Shown here piece by piece: positions 54,133 through 61,718 of a stretch of DNA of 64,000 nt; positions within the stretch are counted from its first letter, which is position 1, and each line of letters begins with the position of its first letter. This DNA is from Sphingomonadaceae bacterium (GTDB lineage Bacteria; Pseudomonadota; Alphaproteobacteria; Sphingomonadales; Sphingomonadaceae): contig CANJCQ010000001.1 in NCBI GenBank assembly GCA_947473355.1, positions 1-64,000 on the forward strand, given 5' to 3'. The translations under genes and the position numbers were made by a program. The notes under the pieces were generated by a model, which did not search any database, was not told the DNA's origin, and saw only the letters and a program-made list of their open reading frames with translations.

Positions 54133-55008
54133 TCAGCCCGCGCGGGCGGCGATCATGTCGGCCACGGCGACGAGCTGTCTGGCCTGGTGCATGTGAAGCA
54201 GTTCCACCATCTTGCCTTCGACCTTGATCGCGCCCTTGCCCTGGGCTTCGCTCTGCTGGAAAGACTCTACCACCAAGCGCGCCCAGCGTAGTTCCTCTTC
54301 GCTTGGCGAGAAGGCCTCGTTGCAGGGGGCAATCTGATCGGGATGGATCAGGCTCTTGCCGTCGAAGCCGAACAGCACGCCCTGCGCAGCTTCGGCCTTG
54401 AACGCCTCGATATCGCGGAATTCGTTGCACACGCCATCCAGAATGGAAACGCCGTGGGTCCGCGCCGCCGCGACGGCGAGCGTGAGAACCGGCAGGAAGG
54501 GCGTGCGCTCGGGCGTCAGGCGTGCGCGCATTTCCTTGGCGAGATCGTTGACTCCCATGACCCACAACGACAGCCGGGTTGAAGCGGCCTTTGCGGCGAT
54601 GGTATCAAGCTGGAAGACGGCGCTGCAGGTCTCAATCATCGCCCATAGCTGCATTGAGACAGGCGCGTTAGCGAGCGCAGCTTGGCAAGCATCAATGTCC
54701 TGCGGCGAGGAGATTTTGGGCACCAGCACGGCATCGGCGCCTGAGGTGGCAATGGCGGCGAGATCATCCATGCCCCATTCCGTATCGAGGCCATTGGACC
54801 GGATCGCGACTTCGCGCATTCCGAAGCCACCTTCCTTCACCGCCGTTAACGCCGCCGCGCGGGCTTCCACTTTCAACTCGGGCGCAACCGAATCTTCCAG
54901 ATCAATGATCACTATATCGGTCGGCAGGCTCCGCGCCTTGGCAATCGCCTTGGCATTGGTGGCCGGAAAATACAGAGCGCTGCGGCGCGGGCGGTTCAGC
55001 GTGCTCAT
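54133..55008 (-). CDS. CitE-type CoA ester lyase (HpcH/HpaI aldolase family)
   Basis: 291 residues from ATG 55008 (MSTLNRPRRSALYFPATNAK). Family features: IVIIDLEDSVAPELK with the metal-binding Glu/Asp and substrate Arg at RRSALYFP, ADAVLVPKISSPQDI, WAMIETCSAVFQLDTI with metal Glu, and FGFDGKSLIHPDQIAPCN. Relatives cleave malyl-CoA, beta-methylmalyl-CoA or citramalyl-CoA. With Mct- and Mcd-like genes close by, a C5 branched substrate such as citramalyl-CoA or methylmalyl-CoA is likely. Its start lies next to the MetE-like stop. Confidence 0.88.
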   Translation of the reverse strand: MSTLNRPRRSALYFPATNAKAIAKARSLPTDIVIIDLEDSVAPELKVEARAAALTAVKEGGFGMREVAIRSNGLDTEWGMDDLAAIATSGADAVLVPKISSPQDIDACQAALANAPVSMQLWAMIETCSAVFQLDTIAAKAASTRLSLWVMGVNDLAKEMRARLTPERTPFLPVLTLAVAAARTHGVSILDGVCNEFRDIEAFKAEAAQGVLFGFDGKSLIHPDQIAPCNEAFSPSEEELRWARLVVESFQQSEAQGKGAIKVEGKMVELLHMHQARQLVAVADMIAARAG

Positions 55009-55009
55009 G

Positions 55010-56161
55010 TCAGGCTGCGGTTTTTGTCCAGAGCTTGATGCTTGCCCGCCGGGCACCTTCGACCATCGATTCCAGTTTGCGCCAGGCGATTTCCGGGAAA
55101 ACTGTCGGATAGCCGGAGAAGGTCGAGAACCCGCAATCCGATCCCGCCATCACCCGCTCACGCCCGACAACATCCGCATATCGCAGAATCCGGTCGGCGA
55201 CGACATCTGGATGTTCGATAAAGTTCGAGGTGGAGTCGATAACTCCGGGAACCAGGACCTTCTCTTCCGGCAGATTGACCGACTGGAAAACTGCCCATTC
55301 GTGAGCATGACGCGGATTTGCACCTTCGAGTAGAAGGTACTTTGGCTTGGCCTGGAGCACGCGCGAGACGATCTTTTCCAGCGGGATATCGTGGTTGTGC
55401 GGGCCTTCGTAATTGCCCCAGCAAAGGTGCATCCGCACTTTGTCTGCCGGGATGTTGCGCAGCGCATGGTTGAGCGCCGAGATATTGCGCTCGATCACCT
55501 TCAGGAACACCTCGGTCGGTTCTTTGGCAAAAGCGAAGTGGCAGCCCATCGCAAGGTCCGGGCTGTCGATCTGGAGCTGGAAACCCGCCGCGACGATGGC
55601 TTCGTATTCCACCCGCATCGCTTCGGCGACAGCTTCGATATACTCGTCTTCGTTGGGATAATACTCGTTCTTCTGAAAGATCGCGACAATGCCGGGCGAG
55701 GCGGCGTTGAGGAAGGCCCTGACGGGCTTTGCTGCCGCCACAGCGTCCTTCATTATCCGCAGATCCGTCTCCAGCGCGGTTGTATCCTTGACGCTCACCG
55801 GACCCTGGCAGCATGAGCCGACGCCCTTGGGAACGATGCCTCCGATCTTGACCAGATGGGCGCTGAAATCACGGAATTCCTTGAGGTCGGCCGGGGTCAT
55901 GATCTTGCCGGTGCCGCCAAAGCCGGTGAGCCGGTCGCTGACATAAGTGGCATAGCTGGGTTTGGAAAACTCGCCATCGCTGACCAGGTCGATTCCTAGA
56001 TCCACCTGGCGCTTCACCACCTCCTTAACAGCACGGGCAAGTTCGGCCTCCAGAGCGGCAGGATCATAGGGCCGCCCCTCGGCCTGGTCGTGCATAATGG
56101 AAAGAAGAGATTCAGGGCGGGGCAGGCTGCCCACGTGGGTTGTCAGAATGCGGTCTTCCAC
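55010..56161 (-). CDS. MetE-like zinc protein (cobalamin-independent methionine synthase / epoxyalkane-CoM transferase family)
   Basis: 383 residues from GTG 56161 with AAGGAG about 12 bases upstream. The single-barrel MetE C-terminal-like fold is recognisable from TTHVGSLPRPESLL, SDGEFSKPSY, LQIDSPDLAMGCHF, MHLCWGNYEGPHNHDIPL and SDCGFSTFSG. Zinc ligands expected in the family are His245, Cys247 and Cys343 with Glu279 possible. Family members transfer methyl groups to homocysteine or activate coenzyme M for epoxide opening. Its partner thiol is unknown. It leads the minus-strand operon with CitE and tartrate-type dehydrogenase genes. Confidence 0.82.
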   Translation of the reverse strand: MEDRILTTHVGSLPRPESLLSIMHDQAEGRPYDPAALEAELARAVKEVVKRQVDLGIDLVSDGEFSKPSYATYVSDRLTGFGGTGKIMTPADLKEFRDFSAHLVKIGGIVPKGVGSCCQGPVSVKDTTALETDLRIMKDAVAAAKPVRAFLNAASPGIVAIFQKNEYYPNEDEYIEAVAEAMRVEYEAIVAAGFQLQIDSPDLAMGCHFAFAKEPTEVFLKVIERNISALNHALRNIPADKVRMHLCWGNYEGPHNHDIPLEKIVSRVLQAKPKYLLLEGANPRHAHEWAVFQSVNLPEEKVLVPGVIDSTSNFIEHPDVVADRILRYADVVGRERVMAGSDCGFSTFSGYPTVFPEIAWRKLESMVEGARRASIKLWTKTAA

Positions 56162-56180
56162 CTTGATGGCTCCTTGGGAA

Positions 56181-56194
56181 AGCCTGCACAGGCT
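56181..56194. promoter_or_regulatory. Palindrome AGCCTG-CA-CAGGCT in the MetE-like/LuxC-like divergent region
   Basis: Perfect 6-bp arms start 20 bases upstream of the MetE-like GTG, within the 186-bp stretch between two divergent operons. A partial direct repeat (CTGCGCAGG) follows. A candidate operator for a regulator controlling both directions; no regulator gene is adjacent. Confidence 0.4.
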
Positions 56195-56347
56195 GCGCAG
56201 GACAGTGATTGCGTGTACCTTCGATTGGCTAGGGACTTCGCTGCGGTCAACGCGGAATTGTGACCTAGAGTCAGGACTCCGCAACACTCGCCTTGTGCGG
56301 CATAAGCAGTGATGTTCTAATTGGCATCCGCCTTGGGAGATTGCGCG

Positions 56348-57742
56348 GTGGCGACTGTTGTTGAGAGCAAGATCCGGGTGCCGCACTTCGTGCGTGGCCG
56401 CGTGGTCTGGGGTGAAGAGCGCGAGTACCAGTCGCGCGATTTCGGCGTACCCTTCGTCACGCCGGCGCTGACAATGAACGAATTGTTCCCGCCGCGCAGC
56501 GAGCCGGGCCCGGCTTTCGATATGCCGGTTTCGGATATCATCGATTTCATCGTCGAAGCTTCCAGCCGCCTTGAACTCTCGATGAATCCCTATCTCCAGG
56601 AATCGTTGGAGATGACTCTTAAGGTCAGCCCGTTGCCGCGCCGCGTGGTGGAAAACACATTCTCGCGGCCGTGGTTCGTCAACCGCGAGGCGCTGTTCTA
56701 TCGTCTAGAGAAAACGTTCGGGAATCTCGCGCTGCTCGATGGCTGGGTGGAAAACAACGACCCTTTTGGGAGCACCAGCCGCATCCGTGCCTTCCCGCCG
56801 CGCCTCGTCCATATGCTGGCGGGCAATTCTCCCACTGCCTGCCTGATGTCGATTATCGATGGGGCGCTGGTTAAAGGCATCAACCTCTACAAAATGCCTT
56901 CGTCCGACCCGTTCACGACTGTCGCCGTTCTGAGGACCATGTCCGATATTGACCCCGATCATCCGGTCGTCCGCTCGATTTCGGCGGTCTACTGGCGAGG
57001 CGGCGATGCCTCTGTTGAAAACGTGCTCTATCGTTCGCAGTATTTCGACAAGCTGGTGGCCTGGGGCGGCGGGGAGGCGATCACCAATGCCGCAAAATAC
57101 GTCGGGCCGGGCTTCCAGCTGATCTCGTTCGACCCCAAGGTTTCGATGGCGGTTATAGGCCAGGAGGCGTTTGCGTCGGAAGAAGTGCTGGCCGAAGTTG
57201 TCGATCTAGCGGCGGAAGACGCAACCCTATTCAACCAGGATGCCTGCGTTGCCCCGCGCCAGATATTTGTCGAGGGCAGCGTCGAACAGGCTGATCGCTT
57301 CTGTGAATTGCTGTGCGCGGCGCTGGGTGTGGATCGCGCATTTGCCTCCGCGGTCGGGCCACTTCCCCCGGCAGAAATTTGCGACGCGGTGGACGGCATG
57401 CGCTGGCTGGAGCCCGATTACCGCGTGTTCGGTGAATTCGACGGGCGCGGGCTGGTGGTGCGCTCGCCCGAGCCGGTCGATTTCCACCCGACCAACAAGA
57501 CGGTGAACGTGATTCCGGTTGAAGCGATGATCGATGCCGTCCGCTTTGCCACGGTGGCGACGCAGACCGTCGGCGTGTTCCCGACTCATCGCAAGATGGA
57601 ACTACGGGACCGGCTCGCTGGCATGGGCGTGCAGCGCGTGATCCGCCTCGGCAATGCGCTGCGCGGCACGATTGGGGGACCGTCGGATGGCATGTATCCG
57701 CTCCACCGCATGGTGAACTGGGTGACCGACGACTACGCCTGA
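56348..57742 (+). CDS. LuxC-like acyl-CoA reductase subunit
   Basis: 464 residues from GTG 56348 (GGGAG upstream; a TTG at 56321 is an alternative). The LuxC/acyl-CoA reductase family is recognised from FPPRLVHMLAGNSPTACLMS, KMPSSDPFTTVAVLRTM, AVYWRGGDASVENVLY, VAWGGGEAITNAAKYVG and the catalytic Cys300 in LFNQDACVAPRQIFVEG. In luminous bacteria LuxC takes an acyl group from LuxE and reduces it with NADPH to an aldehyde. Here it lies 29 bases before a LuxE-like gene, so the pair may reduce a carboxylic acid in catabolism; reverse oxidation of an aldehyde to acyl-CoA is also possible. Confidence 0.88.
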   Translation: MATVVESKIRVPHFVRGRVVWGEEREYQSRDFGVPFVTPALTMNELFPPRSEPGPAFDMPVSDIIDFIVEASSRLELSMNPYLQESLEMTLKVSPLPRRVVENTFSRPWFVNREALFYRLEKTFGNLALLDGWVENNDPFGSTSRIRAFPPRLVHMLAGNSPTACLMSIIDGALVKGINLYKMPSSDPFTTVAVLRTMSDIDPDHPVVRSISAVYWRGGDASVENVLYRSQYFDKLVAWGGGEAITNAAKYVGPGFQLISFDPKVSMAVIGQEAFASEEVLAEVVDLAAEDATLFNQDACVAPRQIFVEGSVEQADRFCELLCAALGVDRAFASAVGPLPPAEICDAVDGMRWLEPDYRVFGEFDGRGLVVRSPEPVDFHPTNKTVNVIPVEAMIDAVRFATVATQTVGVFPTHRKMELRDRLAGMGVQRVIRLGNALRGTIGGPSDGMYPLHRMVNWVTDDYA

Positions 57743-57771
57743 CAGCGGCAGGCGAGGGGGAGAACAGTTTC

Positions 57772-59073
57772 ATGAGCGACATGGGGAAACATCACCCGGC
57801 GATCGAACAGGTCAACGCGCTGTTCCAGCAGCGCGTGGCGCAAGTGCCGGTGCTGCGCCAGCGGGCCGGGGCTGAGGGTGTCCGGGAGATCCGTTTTCTC
57901 GAGGACCTGGTGCCGCTGCTGTTCCCGCATACGGTCTACAAGAGCTATCCCGCATCGCTGGTTGACAATGGCCGTTGGGTGCAGCTCAATCGCTGGCTGA
58001 GTTCGGTGTCTTCGCGTCCGATCGAAGTTGATGTTGCGGGGGTTGAAAGCGTCGATGATTGGATGGACCGGCTGGGTGGGGCGGGTCATTTCGTGTCGCA
58101 ATCGAGCGGCACGACCGGCAAGTCCTCGTTTCTGGTCAAATCGCAGGTCGATCTCGATGCCAGCGCCAGCAACCATGTCGACCTGCTAGCCGCTGCGGGT
58201 TTGGCAAAGGACCGCGGCTGGAACGTCATCTCGCTTGCGCCGAGCGGCAATACCAATGTGCTGGGCCGTTACATGGGGGAACAGGTGCTTGGGCGTCACT
58301 TTGCCCGGCCTGATGGGATCAAGCCTTTCCAGGGCGCGCCACAAACCGAGAGTCAGCGAGCTTTCATGGCGCGGACGATCCGGCTGCAGCGGGCCCTGAC
58401 GGAAGGCACGGCGAGCCCCGATGAGGTCGCCGCGATGCGCGTGGAACAGGAACGGCGACAGGCCGAGGCCGGGCAAGCGCTCGAAATCATGGCGGATAGG
58501 ATACTGGCGCGCAGTTCGGAGCGCATGCTGTTCGGCACGATGATGGCCCAGGCCTGGCGCTTTGTCGAAACCCTGCGGGCGCGAGGGGTGGAGCCGGGCA
58601 AGATCAGTGGACAGAACGCCACATACATGGCCGGAGGGACCAAAGGGGTAGTGCTGCCACCCGATCACGAGGCTGAAATCTGTGCCATGCTGAACGTTGC
58701 GCCCGGACATTTCGTGCAACTCTATTCGATGCAGGAAATCAACCAGGGTATGGCGAAGTGCACGGCCGGACGGTACCATGTCGGCCCCGAGCTTGTCCTG
58801 CTGGTGCTCGACGACGCGGGAGAGGCGCTGACCCGGCCAACGGATGGCGAAGTCGTTGGTCGCGCCGCCTTTTTCGATACGACCATCGATGCCCGCTGGG
58901 GCGGGGTCATGTCCGGTGACCAAATTCGCGTCGACCTCAAGGGCTGTCCTTGCGGCCGGGCCGGGCCGTCGATCCATCGCGACATCACGCGTTATGCCAA
59001 CAAGGTTGATGGCGACAAGATTACCTGTGCCGGAACGATGGACGCCTATGTCAGGGGCATCATTGAGGAATAG
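57772..59073 (+). CDS. LuxE-like acyl-adenylate/acyl-protein synthetase
   Basis: 433 residues, ATG 57772. ANL-like adenylation motif VSQSSGTTGKSSFLVKS lies at about residues 108-124, then SLAPSGNTNVLG, LYSMQEINQGMAKC, and a C-terminal GDQIRVDLKGCPCGRAGPSI element as in LuxE-type and coenzyme F390 synthetase-type enzymes. It would activate a carboxylate as acyl-AMP and hand it to the LuxC-like subunit. The CPCGR motif suggests phenylacetate-CoA-ligase kinship. A rare pair outside luminescence operons. Confidence 0.85.
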   Translation: MSDMGKHHPAIEQVNALFQQRVAQVPVLRQRAGAEGVREIRFLEDLVPLLFPHTVYKSYPASLVDNGRWVQLNRWLSSVSSRPIEVDVAGVESVDDWMDRLGGAGHFVSQSSGTTGKSSFLVKSQVDLDASASNHVDLLAAAGLAKDRGWNVISLAPSGNTNVLGRYMGEQVLGRHFARPDGIKPFQGAPQTESQRAFMARTIRLQRALTEGTASPDEVAAMRVEQERRQAEAGQALEIMADRILARSSERMLFGTMMAQAWRFVETLRARGVEPGKISGQNATYMAGGTKGVVLPPDHEAEICAMLNVAPGHFVQLYSMQEINQGMAKCTAGRYHVGPELVLLVLDDAGEALTRPTDGEVVGRAAFFDTTIDARWGGVMSGDQIRVDLKGCPCGRAGPSIHRDITRYANKVDGDKITCAGTMDAYVRGIIEE

Positions 59074-59180
59074 CCTTTGACCACGAAGCCCGGTTTTGCG
59101 CGGTGCTGGATTAATTCGCCCCACCCCATGCCTTTGTCGTCATTGTCGTTTCCGGCGGTCGAGGGCAGGAGCCGCTGATT

Positions 59181-60449
59181 GTGCTGGAGATGGAAAGGTC
59201 GGTTTTGAGCATTGGTTCTGCGAGCGCTGGCGAATGGAAGCACGGCTGGCCCATAGTCCTGACATCCGCCATGGGCATTTCCTTCCTTTCGGTTGTGATG
59301 GGGAGCCTTGGGACCTTCATCGAGCCACTGACCAAGGAATTCGGCTGGAGCAGGGCGACTCTGACCTTGGGCATGGTGATCGCCGGGCTATTCGTCCTGC
59401 TACTTTCGCCATTTGCCGGTTCGCTGGTTGATCGCTTCGGCCCACGGCGGCTTGCGATCCCCGGCGTGTTCTTGATGACCCTGTCGACTGCCAGTTTCGG
59501 ACTGACCAATGGATCGGTGTTCCAGTGGGCCTTCCTCTGGACGATCTATGGATTTGCGCACATTTCGATGATGATGAGCATCTGGACCGGTGCGGTGTCC
59601 CAATCCTTCGACAAGGGGCGCGGCCTGGCACTTGGTCTGGCGCTGGCCGGTTCCGCTGTGGCGCAAACGATCATTCCGAGCCTTGCAACCTGGTTGATTG
59701 ACACGGTGGGCTGGCGCCATGCCTATCTGGTTCTCGGTCTTGGCTGGGGCAGTCTCACGCTGCCGCTGTGCTGGCTGTTCCTGCGCAACACGGAGGGCTT
59801 GCCACGCCGAAGGGTGCGTGAGCAGACCGAAGAAGGAATGCAGCGAGATGGGCTGACGATCGCTCAGGCATGGCGCGATCGCGGTCTTTGGAGCATTGCG
59901 ATTGCAACTTTACTGGTCATGCTGATGACTCAGGCTCTTGCGGTTCACCAAATTCCGCTAATGACCGAGGCAGGCCTGACCCGCAGCACCGCCGCCATGT
60001 TGGCAGGCCTTGCCGGGTTGGCCAGCTTTGCCGGAAATGTGGTGACCGGCGCGCTCATGGATCGCTATCGTGCCAACTGGGTGGGCGGCATCACGCTGGG
60101 CGTGCTGGCGCTGGCATTCGCATTATTGCTTGATGGGGTTCGCACCCCAATTCTGATCTTCGTCGCAATGCTGATCAGCGGCTATTCGGCTGGCACCAAG
60201 TTGCAGATCTGCGGCTATCTCACGTCGCGGTATGGCGGGCTAAGGAACTACGGTGCAATTTTTGGCATGATGGGCAGCCTGATCGCCGTGGGCGGTGCGT
60301 TGGGGCCATTTCTCGGCGGACTGCTCTACGATCTGACTGGAAGCTACACCATATTTGTCATTATCGGCATGATCGGCTGTGCAATTGCGGGTCTTCTGAT
60401 CACATCATTACCGCGCTATCCCACTTGGATCGATAGGATTGAAACGTGA
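59181..60449 (+). CDS. Major facilitator superfamily transporter
   Basis: 422 residues from GTG 59181 (AGGAG upstream; ATG 59190 is an alternative). About 12 hydrophobic segments. VDRFGPRRLAIPG is the first loop motif; FLWTIYGFAHISMMMSIWTG and GYSAGTKLQICGYLTSRYGG fit monocarboxylate/oxalate-formate type MFS carriers. It lies between LuxE-like and Mct-like genes in one operon and probably imports the pathway acid. Confidence 0.88.
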   Translation: MLEMERSVLSIGSASAGEWKHGWPIVLTSAMGISFLSVVMGSLGTFIEPLTKEFGWSRATLTLGMVIAGLFVLLLSPFAGSLVDRFGPRRLAIPGVFLMTLSTASFGLTNGSVFQWAFLWTIYGFAHISMMMSIWTGAVSQSFDKGRGLALGLALAGSAVAQTIIPSLATWLIDTVGWRHAYLVLGLGWGSLTLPLCWLFLRNTEGLPRRRVREQTEEGMQRDGLTIAQAWRDRGLWSIAIATLLVMLMTQALAVHQIPLMTEAGLTRSTAAMLAGLAGLASFAGNVVTGALMDRYRANWVGGITLGVLALAFALLLDGVRTPILIFVAMLISGYSAGTKLQICGYLTSRYGGLRNYGAIFGMMGSLIAVGGALGPFLGGLLYDLTGSYTIFVIIGMIGCAIAGLLITSLPRYPTWIDRIET

Positions 60450-60480
60450 TCGGCGGGGCAGAGATGCAAGGAGCAGACTG

Positions 60481-61716
60481 GTGACCTATGCACTACTAAA
60501 GGGCATGCGAGTGGTGGAAGGCGCGGCCTTCATCGCCGGGCCGAGCTGCGGTCTGTATCTTGCCCAGATGGGAGCGGAAGTGATCCGCTTCGACAACATC
60601 GGCGGTGGGCCGGATTTTCGCCGCTGGCCGCTCGCGAGAAATGGAGCGAGCCTTTATTGGGAAGGGCTCAACAAAGGCAAGAAATCGGTGGCGATCGACA
60701 TGTCATCGCCGCAGGGGCGCGAACTTGCCGTGGCTCTGGCCGCCGCGCCGGGCGAAGATGGCGGGCTGTTTGTCACCAATTTCCCGGTTGACGGGTTTCT
60801 TTCCTATGCCGCGCTCAGCGCCCGGCGCGCGGATCTGATCTGCCTGCGGGTGATGGGCTGGGCGGATGGCACTACGGCGGTGGACTATACGGTAAACGCT
60901 GCAATCGGACTGCCGCAGATGACCGGTCCGACGGATGATCCGCGCCCGGTGAATCATGTACTTCCGGCATGGGATCTGTTGACTGGGGCCTATGCAGCCT
61001 TTGCCCTGATGGCTGCAGACCGGGCGCGACGGATCAACGGCGCGGGCCAGGAAATTCGCCTGCCCTTGTCCGATGTCGCCGCCACCACGCTGTCGCATCT
61101 TGGACAGGTCGCTGAGGTGCTGGAAAGCGGGGCGGACCGGCCACGGATGGGCAACGATCTGTTCGGGGCCTTCGGTCGCGATTTCGCAACGCTCGATGGG
61201 CGGATTATCGTGGTGGCGATCACCCCCCGCCAATGGCGCGATCTTGTGTCCCTGCTCGGACTTGACGATCCGATAAAGGCAATCGAGATGGAATTGGGCG
61301 TTTCTTTCGCAGCTGACGAGGGTCTGCGCTTCAACCATCGGGCCCGGCTGTTCCCGCTGTTTGAGGCGGCATTCGCACAGTTGGATACAACAAGCCTGAA
61401 GGGGCAATTCGATGCGCGCGGGGTCTGCTGGTCGCCCTATCGTAGTCTGAGTGATGCAGTGGCAGACAGTCCGGGTCAATTCCGCGGCAATCCGGTCTTT
61501 GAAGAATTGCGGCAACCCAGCGGCCTCACCTATCCGGCCGCTGGACCCGCTGCGACACTGGCCGGATTGCCGCGTGATCATCTGGAGCCGGCGCCGCGTC
61601 TTGGCGAGCATACGGACGAGGTGTTGCACGCCTTGCTTGGGCTTGGTGACGGCGAAATCGCTCGCTTGCACGATCAGGGTGTGATCGCCGGTCCGCATTC
61701 CGGAGGAGAGGAATAA
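60481..61716 (+). CDS. Mesaconyl-CoA C1-C4 CoA transferase-like (Mct-type, CaiB/BaiF family)
   Basis: 411 residues from GTG 60481 with AAGGAG at -9. Closest by eye to Mct of the 3-hydroxypropionate bicycle rather than ordinary CaiB: GMRVVEGAAFIAGPSCGLYL, IRFDNIGGGPDFRRWP, YWEGLNKGKKSVAIDM, APGEDGGLFVTNFPVDGF, AVDYTVNAAIGLPQMTGP, and HVLPAWDLLTG with Asp165 as catalytic residue. Late DRPRMGNDLFGAFGRDFATL also matches. Mct moves CoA within mesaconate from C1 to C4. Followed directly by an Mcd-like gene, which makes mesaconyl-CoA, so the assignment is mutually supported. Confidence 0.82.
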   Translation: MTYALLKGMRVVEGAAFIAGPSCGLYLAQMGAEVIRFDNIGGGPDFRRWPLARNGASLYWEGLNKGKKSVAIDMSSPQGRELAVALAAAPGEDGGLFVTNFPVDGFLSYAALSARRADLICLRVMGWADGTTAVDYTVNAAIGLPQMTGPTDDPRPVNHVLPAWDLLTGAYAAFALMAADRARRINGAGQEIRLPLSDVAATTLSHLGQVAEVLESGADRPRMGNDLFGAFGRDFATLDGRIIVVAITPRQWRDLVSLLGLDDPIKAIEMELGVSFAADEGLRFNHRARLFPLFEAAFAQLDTTSLKGQFDARGVCWSPYRSLSDAVADSPGQFRGNPVFEELRQPSGLTYPAAGPAATLAGLPRDHLEPAPRLGEHTDEVLHALLGLGDGEIARLHDQGVIAGPHSGGEE

Positions 61717-61718
61717 AC

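Noticed and set aside
51161..59073. A bioluminescence (lux) operon
   Set aside because: LuxC-, LuxE- and luciferase-like proteins are present, but the LLM protein is a single F420/flavin-type oxidoreductase, not a LuxA/LuxB pair, and LuxD is absent.
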